Source of the DNA: Cristatella mucedo
Lineage: Eukaryota > Bryozoa > Phylactolaemata > Cristatellidae
DNA length: 64,000 nucleotides
Assembly: GCA_009760855.2 (NCBI GenBank)
Contig: WPIO01000205.1
Location: 62,001-126,000, forward strand
Direction of reading: 5' to 3'
Positions 55,027 to 64,000 of this stretch are shown here, piece by piece (the stretch's first letter is position 1; each line of letters starts with the position of its first letter). The notes under the pieces were generated by a model, which made no database searches, was not told the DNA's origin, and saw nothing but the letters and a program-made list of their open reading frames with translations. The translations under genes and the position numbers were made by a program.

Positions 55027-55187
55027 ATGGCTTTAAATGGCCCAGTGATTAATAAGGTGCTTGCCTCAACCAAGGTCAAGGCTAATGTGTTTGATGACTG
55101 ATGTTGCGGACAGAACCTCGTGGCATATGTGATGTACCAGAACAGAGATGAAGTTCTCTTAGGGTGCAACACAAATAGGTTATATCT
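55027..55187 (+). mobile_element. SINE-1 copy, diverged
   Basis: TGGCCCAGTGATTAATAAGG head and a tail AGATGAAGTTCTCTTAGGGT then GCAACACAAATAGG, matching SINE-1 with a disrupted middle. Confidence 0.65.
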
Positions 55188-55204
55188 TTATACATAAGTG
55201 ACTT

Positions 55205-55705
55205 ATAATAACAACAATAATAATAATGCACTTGATAAAGCACCCTCAGAGAACTCAATCTCTTTCTAGGTGCTTTACATTTGCTGCAAAGGGAACCGCG
55301 ATTGAATGGTGAGTAATATCATGCTTGATAAACAACATGAATAACACGGTTAGGGGTGACATGCACAGGGTCAGCATGCAAGTGTGCTTAGTGGCAGCAG
55401 GCAGTGTCAGCATGCATAAGCACATAAAGGACGAATCACAGGGACCCACTAAATGCTGTCCTAAATAGGTGTGTTTTTAAGTTCTTTTTAAATGGGGTCA
55501 AGTCAGGGGATGTTGTGACCCAAGTCGGGAGTGAGTTCCAGGCTTTGGGAGCATACAAACTAAATGCACGGTCTCCAAAGGATTTGAGGTTTGTACGAGG
55601 TAGTGGTAAACTGTTGGATTCCGAAAAGCGGGTGGTACAATGCTTGGCCTGGTGGGGGAGTAGATCAGAGAGATAGGCTGGGGCCAAAGAATGAAGACTT
55701 AACTT
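55205..55705 (-). mobile_element. LINE family A 3' fragment
   Basis: Minus sense SLAPAYLSDLLPHQAKHCTT, SLPLPRTNLKSFGDRAFSLY, TAFSGSL-stop, 3' UTR, hairpin and (AAT)n at 55205-55280. It shares minor variants (PLPRTN, LAPAYLSDL) with the fragment at 2308. Confidence 0.92.
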
Positions 55706-55719
55706 GGAAGCCTTGCGCA

Positions 55720-57385
55720 ATGTTCACAATACTTTTTAAATAAAGACATCTTACGGTATTCTTTTTTATCAGAAGGAGCTTACAACAATTTGGAACGCTA
55801 GCTGTCAAACGTCAGTCACGTGGACGAAAGCACTCGGGTGCCCACGTTTAAGTAACATGGCAGCCCCTACACCATTCCAGCTGGCTGCATCCTAGCTGGT
55901 CTACGACCAGCTTCCTACCTTTGGAGGGGCACGGCTACTACGGCTCGCCTTCCTTTTTTTTATTAACCTGCTGAGTCTGAGTCTGCTGTGCAAGCTGTTA
56001 GTTGCCCGATGCCGGGGGGGGGCAGTGGCGGTGGCTTGCCGGCTAGCTGCTCTCTTGCAGCCGCACAGCCGGCAGCACTGAGTAAGCTGTCCGTGGCTGC
56101 CAGCTGTTGCCAGCTGTTGTTACTCGGACCCTCAAAAGCTGCTGCTCCCCCTTCATTGTGTAGCAAAGCATAAGCAGGTCTTCAGGTCCTGTGTATTCCA
56201 AAATTACTGGTCGACTCAAATCGGGACACTGTATGGCTGGTACTCATTCATTGGCATGCATGCATAATACGAGCCCACGTCATGCCAAGGTATTACAATC
56301 GCACGACGGACAAGACCAATCGGTCCCGTATAAGTCCCGTGTCGCGAGCATTCACTCGTAGAAGGGGCATTGATTCGATCTACCAGGATTGCACGTTCAT
56401 TCGCTATCGGAGGCAATAAAAAAAGAGTGAGCTTTTCAACTTCGGCTCCTCCTGCAGCAGAGTGCTTGGAGCCATCAGCGGTCGAGCCGAGCCGTCTGCA
56501 GTTCTTCTTAGCCCTCCATGCGGCAGCACTAGCCAGCCAGCTAGCCGTCTGCTCTACCTTTCCTTCTGGCACGAAACTGCAGTCGGCAGCAACCACTCGT
56601 ACGCCCGCTTCAAGAGCAATGTAAGCTTCCCAACACCTCCCAACCAATCTGCATGGCTTCTGAGAAGCTTCTGACGACTTTCGTTATAAGTGCAAGTTGC
56701 CAAAGCAGTAGGATCACAGTAATGCTGGGTGGCATGAAAAAACCACGAGGAGGTAATCCAGTCAGTGACCAAATAGTCACTCGGTCACTCGGACGCCGAC
56801 CGAAGCAGGTCACTCCAACCCCAGCTTTCGAGCAAGGCCTCGAGAGCTGGCTTGTCGAAAAGCACTCAGGCATTCATCATGCAGCATACAATGCCCAGCT
56901 TACTGAGCCTGCACGCGAACACACACACGGGCATTGTATTTTTTTTCTGCTCGTAAGCCACACGGAAAGGTGAGGCTGAACCTTTTATCCTGCAGGCTGG
57001 TCGGCGGGTCGAAGCTCAGCAGTCGCCATTTGAGCAAAGCAAACAGGAAGCACCCAGTAGCAGCACCCAGTAGCAGTAGCAGCAGCAGTAGCAGTCGAGC
57101 CGGTGGAAGTGGGCTGCGGCAGGCAGCGGAGCGCGCGAGACATGTCGAGTCTCAGTAGGGGGCCATAGACAGGATCGGGTCGGGGCTAGGATAAACCTTG
57201 ACATTGCCAAAGGCAGCCAACCATAGAGGGGCTGTGAGACGGCATTTCGGCTAGCTTAGCTGTCCGGTAAGGCTTCTTAGTTAGCTGGGGTGGGGCGGTG
57301 AGACGAGGAGGTCACTCTTCTGAGTGGCTGCGCCGCCGGCCCTGCCTCGGCACCCTCGGATTTACGCCTAGGGTAAAAAAAAATG
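55720..57385. other. Intergenic sequence upstream of MEGF8
   Basis: Several short overlapping open stretches on both strands with no recognisable domain; a G8 run at about 56014 and an AGC-rich run at 57057-57100. No supported gene. Confidence 0.5.
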
Positions 57386-57390
57386 AAATG

Positions 57391-57550
57391 TTAGCTGATT
57401 TAGCAGCCTCGTTTCTATAGCAGCAGAAGAGCCTTAACAGCTATAACCACCGCTTGCCATTGGCAATAAAGGATCGGCCCGCAGCAGCACTCGAACCTGC
57501 GATATAGGTCGTGAAGAGCCAGCACCAGCACCTCCTGGGCGATCACGTGC
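57391..57550 (-). mobile_element. SINE-2 copy
   Basis: Plus strand: TTAGCTGATTTAGCAGCCTC tail, ACCGCTTGCCATTGGCAATA body and CACTCGAACCTGCGATATAG B-box region. Confidence 0.75.
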
Positions 57551-57654
57551 CACACGAGTTATGAGGCTACCTTTTCTCGACGCAGGTCGTGGAGTGTGAG
57601 TCATGCAGTAGTCGAGTCATGATTGCCCTCTTGCGGTGAGAAGTCTCTTGTGCT

Positions 57655-57713
57655 GTGCTGCTATATATATTCCAATTCTTGCCGACCAAGAATTTGAATA
57701 TATATAGCAGCAC
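57655..57713. repeat. 27-base inverted repeat, 5-base loop
   Basis: Arms 57655-57681 and 57687-57713 pair with a single mismatch around loop CCGAC; the arms contain CTATATATATTC. Confidence 0.93.
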
Positions 57714-57890
57714 ACCAAAGAGCAGCATATCGAGTGACTTCAAGGTTCTGACACTCACTTTTAGATCCCTTCATTCTCTTGCTCCTGCCTACCTATCTGA
57801 AAAACTTCTAGTCAGACTAGGCATCGTATCATGCATGCTCTTCTGAAGCAAGTCGTTTAGCTGTGCCTCGAACCGTCTTCCAATCCTTTG
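57714..57890 (+). mobile_element. LINE A-related fragment
   Basis: AGCAGCATATCGAGTGACTT then ACACTCACTTTTAGATCCCT and TGCTCCTGCCTACCTATCTG, the RIDFKVLTLTFRSLHSLAPA codons. Its 5' edge coincides with the palindrome. Confidence 0.75.
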
Positions 57891-57932
57891 GAGACAGCTT
57901 TGGAGACAGCTTTGGAGACAGCTTTGGAGACA
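57884..57932. repeat. 12-base tandem repeat (TTTGGAGACAGC)
   Basis: Four copies derived from the KSFGDR codons of the adjoining LINE fragment: TTTGGAGAC is that element's own sequence. Confidence 0.9.
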
Positions 57933-57939
57933 TTCAGTT

Positions 57940-58360
57940 TTGCAATGTTATGCAATGTATCTCCGTGTGTAACTCCCAAAGCCATAAAGACTGTGTGGAT
58001 GTTATGCGGGAGAGTTGTGTATAGCGCACTCACAGCCTAAGCGGCTTTCGGTACGCATTCGGTAGCCAACAGACTTCGTCTCACGCAACAAAGAGAAACT
58101 GGGAAGCATAGCAGAGTCAGGAGAGCAGCTGAGGTAGTGAGTAGCATAGACGTAGCAGCTCAGGACTACTGAAAAGGACGAGTCATAGTCGGCAGCAGCA
58201 GAATAGTAGTCGTTTCGTAAGAATTGCGGAAGCGAGTTGCACAGTCCAGGAACTGCAGAGCTAAAGCTTCTGTCGCCAACGATCTTTAAGCGGAGGAACA
58301 GCTAATTGATTGCCCTGAGACAGGACCTGGGTGCACGAAGAAGCTGAAACTGGTTACTCG
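57940..58360 (-). mobile_element. LINE family B 3' fragment
   Basis: Plus strand ATGTATCTCCGTGTGTAACT through CGGTAGCCAACAGACTTCGT to CGGAGGAACAGCTAATTGAT; frames are broken. Confidence 0.85.
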
Positions 58361-58544
58361 AAAAGCTTGGTACTCCCTCCCGACTGAAGTCGTGGCATCC
58401 TTTAACTTAAAGATGTTTAAAAAGTAGCAAAAACGCAACAGCTATTCGAAGTATTAGCTGGACCCCCCACGAGAACTGTCCTTCACGTGCTCAAGCGTGC
58501 CGACACCGTGTAAAATGCTGCACCGACACCGTGTAAAATGGTGT

Positions 58545-58590
58545 GTGGCTTTGTGGAGTTACAGATGGAGATACATTATATTATAACATA
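58545..58590 (+). mobile_element. LINE family B extreme 3' end
   Basis: GTGGCTTTGTGGAGTTACAG and ATGGAGATACATTATATTAT: second hairpin strand and tail. Confidence 0.7.
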
Positions 58591-59058
58591 TATAGCCAGT
58601 GGATATGCCTTCATTATTATTACTATCATGTAAATTAGGCTGCTGCTGGTCCTTGAACTTTCACTCATGAGATTTTACAAAAACTTGCTTGCACACATTC
58701 ACATTAGACCGGCCTCGGTCTAGGCACATGACGTCAGAAAATGCATCTGCAGCCTGGTACACGAGGTCCACATACTCACAGGACTGTATATTTAGATTCG
58801 GGGGCTGGTGCCTTCTGGCAGAACTGTGGGCTTCTACTCACAGCAGCTGATCTTTAGAGCTAAGACACTTTAGCCAAGCCATTTGCTGTAGACACTGTAA
58901 TGTTTTGGAACATTTAAGCATGTTTCAGAAATCTCATGTTACGAAAAGGGGTAGCCAAGAACTGCTTATAATTTCCAGCATCTACTTTTTAGTCTTATGT
59001 GGTAATTTCAAGCCAGTCAGCAAAGAAGAAGGTTCTTTGCTGACTAGCACTTAAATGT
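58591..59058. other. No recognised feature
   Basis: Ordinary composition. A short TAAATG tandem (59052-59070) leads into the next LINE end. Confidence 0.5.
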
Positions 59059-59059
59059 A

Positions 59060-59155
59060 AATGTAAATGTAAAAGCAAATGTAAAGCGCCTAGAAAGAGA
59101 TTAAGTTCTCTGAGGGCGCTTTATCAAGTGTATTATTATTAGTATTATTATTATT
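59060..59155 (+). mobile_element. LINE family A terminal fragment
   Basis: AAATGTAAAGCGCCTAGAAA, the inner hairpin strands and (ATT)n; under 100 bases. Confidence 0.88.
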
Positions 59156-59267
59156 ATAACCAGTGTGTATCGGGGTGTACAAGTACAGTCGCGTCTACAC
59201 TGTGAGTCTCCCTTCCTTCCGACTACTTCTGCCCTACTCGAGTCTCCCGTGAATAAGTCAACGTCAT

Positions 59268-59935
59268 CACAATAATAATAATAATAATAATAATGCACTT
59301 GATAAAGCGCCCTCAAAGAACTCAATCTCTTTCTAGGCACTTTACATTTGCTGCAAAGGCAAATGCAATTGAATGGTGATTAATACCCTGCTTGATAAAC
59401 AAACAACATGAATAACATGGTTAGGGATGACATGCCCAGGGTCAGCATGCAAATGTGGTTAGTGGCAGCATGCACAGTGTCAGCACGCATAACCACATGA
59501 AGAACAAATCACAAGGACCCACTAAATGCTGTCCTAAAGAGGTGTGCTTTTAAGTTCTTTTTAAATGTGGTCAAGTCAGGAGATGTTCTGACACAAGTCG
59601 GGAGGGAGTTCCAGGCTTTGGGGGCATACGAACTAAATGCATGGTATCCAAAAGATTTTAGATTTGTACGAGGTATTGGTAGGCTGTTGAATTCCGAAAA
59701 TCTGGTGGTACGATGCTAGGCCTGGTGGGAGAGTAGATCTGAGAGATGGGGTGGAGCCAAAAAATGAAGTGACCTACAGGTGAGAGACAAAACCTTGAAG
59801 TAAATCGATTACTTGACTGGTAGCCAGTGCAGGTAGGCGAGAAGTGGTTTGATGTGGCAACTGCGACACTCACGACAGACAAGCCTAGCTGTGGAGTTTT
59901 GCACCTACTGCAATCGCCTGATCGCACATTACGAC
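59268..59935 (-). mobile_element. LINE family A 3' fragment, frame-broken
   Basis: Tail, hairpin, UTR and C-terminal codons (minus sense CSRCKTPQLG frame plus TGYQSSNRFTS indicate shifts). Truncated at 59935 within the RAIRRLQ codons. Confidence 0.88.
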
Positions 59936-60394
59936 TGGCGACGGTCCAAGACTTCGTGCAGACCTTACGAAGATTCAGAAGTTAAACTTAGTCTACTTCT
60001 TGACCAGGACTCGGGCCTAAGACTTAGCAATCACAGGCATTGTCAAGGGTGAGCCTTCTTAATTGCTTGAAAAGTATGGTGGATGACTTGACCGCCAAAA
60101 TCTTCGAAGGGGTCCAGGATAGTTCCAGTTTATGGGACACTGCTAGCTAGCTCTTCATGTGTGAATCGAATTTTGAGGTGGCTGGCGATAAAGGTAGTCG
60201 TAGAAGGTTAAAATGGACAGGTCGGTGCAGTTCGCATAAGGCCATTTCTAACCTCTCTTACAAAAGCAATGTTTTATCAAGATCACTTAGAGGGGTGAAG
60301 CAGCTAGGAATGAAGACTTGGACGAAAACTGACCGTGTAAATTTCCGCTATAGAGAAAGACAGAGACAGACGCGGTACCAAAGCAGGACAGAAG

Positions 60395-60565
60395 CAGGGC
60401 AGCAGGACCGAAGCAGGACAGAAACAGAACAGAAGCAGGACAGAAGCAGGACAGAAGCAGGACAGAAGCAGGACAGAAGCAGGACAGAAGCAGGACAGAA
60501 GCAGGACAGAAGCAGGACAGAAGCAGGACAGAAGCAGGACAGAAGCATGACAGATGCAGGAAAGA
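60395..60565. repeat. 11-base minisatellite (AGGACAGAAGC)
   Basis: About 13 near-perfect units. Because 11 is not a multiple of 3 the array reads the same 11-residue cycle in all frames (SRTEAGQKQDR on plus), so flanking ORFs are not evidence of a gene. Confidence 0.96.
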
Positions 60566-60789
60566 AGCAGGACTCGCCGCGAAAACGCCCCTTAAGCTTT
60601 GCACGAGCTTCTTGCAATACTTCTGCTCCTGCTTTCGGCAATTGCTGCACGCGTCAAAGGCAGGCGCCGGAGGGGCAGAGAATTTGAGGTAAGCAGTCAG
60701 GCGAAAGCCAAGACAAGACACCGAGCTCTCTACACAGCACGTCTGCTCCCGTACCCGGCCCCCTCCCCGTAGGCCAGTGGGAACTAGTG

Positions 60790-61110
60790 CATCGCTACCG
60801 GCAGTGCTAGTCGTAACGCTAGTCGCGTAACGCTAGTCGCGCGGGCCGCTGGGCGCTCGCGGCGGCCGGCGGCGCGGGCGCGCGGGGCTGCTGTACGTAG
60901 TGGCCGCCGGCCGCTCGCCACCCCCCCCCCCCCACCCAGCCAATTCGCGGCGGCGGTCCCCACACCCTCGCGTCGATGGAAACGAGCAGCCGACGCTTGC
61001 GTTCGCGCGAGCAGTGGCGGCCCAGCGAGGGTCTCACCGGCTTGACGCTGCCGCCGTCTAACGGAGCCGACGGTCACAGCTCAGATGGTCGTAAATCACG
61101 GATCAGCAGC
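60790..61110. promoter_or_regulatory. CpG-rich stretch, possible promoter
   Basis: Dense CG dinucleotides (GCGGCGGCCGGCGGCGCGGG and similar) contrast sharply with the surrounding DNA. A C14-like homopolymer lies at about 60920-60933. About 6 kb upstream of the MEGF8 start codon; it could serve a 5' non-coding exon of MEGF8 or a divergent gene. No transcript evidence. Confidence 0.4.
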
Positions 61111-61930
61111 CGCTGCATTATGCAGACCGGAGCCCATAGTACGGACCTACCAGCGGTAGCCTAGCTTGGCGACAGCCCACGGGTCACGTGGTGGCTATCG
61201 CCTTCCTATCCTCGGCGCCGTGGTCCACCCACACCTCTGACGAAGACGCAGCATTTCCCGGAGACTGTTTCTGCACTCGCGTTCCTCCAGAGAAGGCGAT
61301 TCGCTGCGACGTCAGCGTAACCCTTGCTAGTTCATGTGGCGGCACAGCGCGTGCAGTGTTTTACAGACCTGACAATAGTCGGGCGCGCAGCAAAACTGGC
61401 TAGAGATGGCAAGACGCCCGAAATTCCTCAAGAGAGCGACTAATAGCGATGTCGAAACGCTCAGAGAATAGCCAGAGTTATGAAACTGTGCACGTCCTGA
61501 TTAGGGGGAACAGAGACACTCTCTTGTATAGCGCCACTGTAAGCTGACTTTCTCCTGTTCGCTTTCTTTGCCTGTGCCCGATTGAGGTAGTGTCGGTAAT
61601 CTGGGGTCCTACTAACCGTCGGCCACGAGTCTTTTGTGTGCTTTTGCATGATTGTTTTAGCGAGATTAATGTACGCTTTTGCAGGCACGCCTAAGCGTGC
61701 AAAAGAAACATAAGACGGTATATACAAACACGGCAAAAGACAGCTGCAACGACGCCACTCACATTCCCCGAGTCCAGGACACCAGCAATGGCAATAAGGT
61801 CCTTACAAAGTCTAGAATCTGAACATTAGTTCTGTGCTACGCGTCCTTTTAAAAATAAACTTCGAACCTTTTTGCATATCCGCCTCTCCCATGTATGTCA
61901 TTCCATTTCTTAACGATCTATCCTCCTCGT
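61111..61930. other. No supported gene
   Basis: A minus open stretch (61461-61736, 91 codons) has coding-like composition (RTPDYRHYLNRAQAKKANRR) but no recognisable domain or splice context. A CRE-like TGCGACGTCAGCG lies at about 61305. Confidence 0.4.
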
Positions 61931-61934
61931 GCCC

Positions 61935-62212
61935 CTCTTGCCCCTCCACCTGCCCTTTCACCTGCCCCCTCTCCACCTGCCCCCTCTCCACCTGCCCCCT
62001 CTCCACCTGCCCCCTCTCCACCTGCCCCCCTTCACCTGCCCCCTCCACCTGCCCTTTCACCTGCCCCCTCCACCTGCCCCTTCACCTGCCTCCTTCACCT
62101 GCCCCCTTCACCTGCCCCCTCTCCACCTGCCCCCTTTCCACCCGCCCCCTTTCCACCCGCCCCCTTTCCACCTGCCCCTTCACCTGCCCCCTTCACCTGC
62201 CCCTCTCCCCCA
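61935..62212. repeat. 15-base minisatellite (CACCTGCCCCCTCTC)
   Basis: About 18 units of 12 to 15 bases built from CACCTGCCCC plus CTCTC, TTC or CTTTC. The proline-rich open frames through it are artefacts. Confidence 0.95.
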
Positions 62213-64000
62213 ACAGCCACTACGACTGAAGATGCTGAACAGCGTATTGGTTAATAGAAGCAGTAATGTGGTTAAACACGGCCTAGAAGTTCTAACTCAA
62301 TTCTCGGAGCCAAAATTTGACATCAGGAGCGAAAAACAGTATTTAACTTGTACGATCGCGTCGAAAAGACTATCTCATTCTTTGAAGATACACCTCATAC
62401 TACAGGCCTGCACGTACTCAAGCATAAGCCAAATTGGTGCCGCATGGTGCTGCGAACGCCCCGCCCCGCCCCGCCCGAGCTGTAGCTGTAGGGCCGAAGC
62501 CCCTTGAGAAGGATGACAGACTCGTGCAGTCTGCTATGAAAGGCTGGCTCAGACAAGTCAACATTCAGCCTCCTTCACATAAGCTACGCCTCTGCCCCCC
62601 CCCCAGTGGACTGTTGACTGCTCAAAATGAGTAAGCATTTGCGCTCAAAAAAAAGCTCGATGCATAGCTGCTGCTATACATTTCACCTCATAACTGTTTG
62701 TTCAGTTTGAGCACAAGGGGCCGTCATTGGACAAGCCGCCCCCCAATAGGTGTATAGTGAGACTAGTAGTAGCTCAACGCAGCGCTCAGTAACGATCACA
62801 AGCTCACGCCCTGCTGCGTGTAGCGCTCCTCTGCACGCGCTTCAATATTGTATGAGTGCACACCGAGTAACACGCGCTTCTTCGTCGTCATTTTTAAAAT
62901 TTGTAAAACGATTTTTTAATTAAATTAATTATTATCATTAGTATATAATCATTATTATTAATTGTATTAGTTAATTTAAAATAAATTAAATTTAAGACCG
63001 TTGTCTTCTCTGAGTGTTTCCCAGCAATGGTATTCGGTATTTCGAAAATTCTACAGCTTAGCCAGAAAGGCTCCGACCATGATGAAATTTGAAACGTAAG
63101 TTAGGCTCAGCTGTCTTTACAGATTATATGCCTATCATGGACTTTGGGTTTTGTAAGTGTAACTATAAGTATCCTTATATTTTTAACTTTAAACTTTTGA
63201 TGTATTCCGATTTCGATCTTTCAAATTATTTCTATTTCCTTTTATAGGTACTGAAACCTATGCAACCAAGTGTCCTGCCTCTTTTGAGGGCTTTGGTATG
63301 TTTCCGCAGTTCATTGTATTTAATCTAAGGATTTTGCAAAATAGCCACATTTGAGTGAAGATCGGTGAATAACGTAACATTGAGTATTACAGGCCATCAG
63401 AAGGTCATGATTGCACCTATAGTTATATGAAAAGATAGCTTACATTACCCTTGCTGTTTGTGCTAATTTGCATGCCGATCGTTGCGTTAGTCTGAGAAAT
63501 ATCCATAAATGTGCTGTTATTTAAGCTAAATAAAATAGGGTATATGATCTCCTCACCCTCTTGAGCTACCCCAGATTCAGTCAGATCAACCAAATATAAG
63601 TACTTTGGAAACTAAGGTGCGTAATTTACTGAATACATCGATGGTAACATAGGAGACATGTGAGCCGGTTCATCCTTGGGGTGCTGAGGAGGATCAAAAC
63701 TTGAGCAGTCACCCAGTACAGGGAGCACATACATTTTTAGGTGCTTGGTGCACTCTGCAGCACTCAACTGATAAAGAAATGCTTGGCTAAACTTCTAGCA
63801 AACGATGGCGGTAGCCGACCGTACATACCGAAGTTGTAACCAGCTTTAGTCACAGCAGCCATTATGTGTAGCGAACAAAAGAGAATACAAATGATATACA
63901 CACATCACATTCTGGCCTCCAAACACCAAACGCTACTAGCATGTCTCGTATACGGAAGCCTATACAGCTACAACCTATTTATAGCTTGTCTGTTTGTTGT
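62213..64000. other. No recognised feature to window end
   Basis: An AT-rich run (62890-63000), otherwise ordinary sequence. I find no LINE/SINE end, RNA gene or exon I can defend. Confidence 0.5.

Noticed and set aside
60157-60721. 176-codon Arg/Thr/Glu/Gln-rich protein and its antisense Ser/Cys-rich partner
   Set aside because: Produced by an 11-base repeat that is open in every frame; flanking residues show no domain.
61834-62507. Proline-rich open frames
   Set aside because: Produced by the CACCTGCCCC minisatellite in all three frames.

Overview
The window is intron-rich, repeat-rich animal DNA. It holds most of one very large gene on the minus strand: an orthologue of MEGF8 (multiple EGF-like domains 8), a single-pass membrane protein. 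Twenty-four coding exons can be read from position 54848 down to 42. They carry about 1,798 codons, and every junction I propose keeps the reading frame. Reading from the N terminus they give: signal sequence, CUB1, two EGF modules, a six-bladed Kelch propeller, a cysteine-rich PSI-type region, a calcium-binding-type EGF, a further EGF, laminin-type EGF modules, CUB2, another EGF pair and most of a second Kelch propeller. The second CUB and second propeller separate MEGF8 from attractin. The rest of the protein (end of propeller 2, more PSI/EGF/laminin-EGF modules, membrane segment) must lie beyond position 1. In vertebrates MEGF8 works with MOSMO and the MGRN1/RNF157 ubiquitin ligases to lower Smoothened and dampen Hedgehog signalling. 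That role is known for the family, not shown by this sequence.

Almost everything between the exons is mobile DNA. Two non-LTR retrotransposon families of the L2/CR1 type dominate. Family A (about 30 pieces) ends in a compact hairpin followed by an (ATT)n tail. Family B (about 12 pieces) ends in a different hairpin followed by an (ATTAC)n-like pentanucleotide tail. Two tRNA-derived SINE families occur. SINE-1 ends in the same hairpin as LINE family A, which suggests it is copied by that LINE. SINE-2 has its own tail and is found inserted inside LINE copies of both families. One nearly intact 3.2 kb hAT DNA transposon (35215-38432) sits in the (AAT)n tail of a family A copy. Several minisatellites and microsatellites, two 27-base-arm palindromes and an unassigned repeat shared by two introns complete the inventory.

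Layout: 42-5682 encodes exons 24 to 17 (Kelch 2, CUB2, laminin EGF); 6808-20243 exons 16 to 12 (EGF, PSI) with LINE-filled introns; 22994-35017 exons 11 to 6 with the longest family B LINE (31498-34350); 35215-38432 the hAT element; 40722-49534 exons 5 to 2 (Kelch 1, EGF, CUB1) with tandem repeats; 54581-54848 the first coding exon. From 54849 to 64000 I see no further protein-coding gene with confidence: LINE copies, minisatellites and a CpG-rich stretch (about 60800-61100) that could be a promoter. The species cannot be fixed from sequence alone. Introns of about 0.05-5.7 kb, L2-type LINEs with (ATT)n tails and a divergent MEGF8 suggest a non-vertebrate, probably marine, metazoan.
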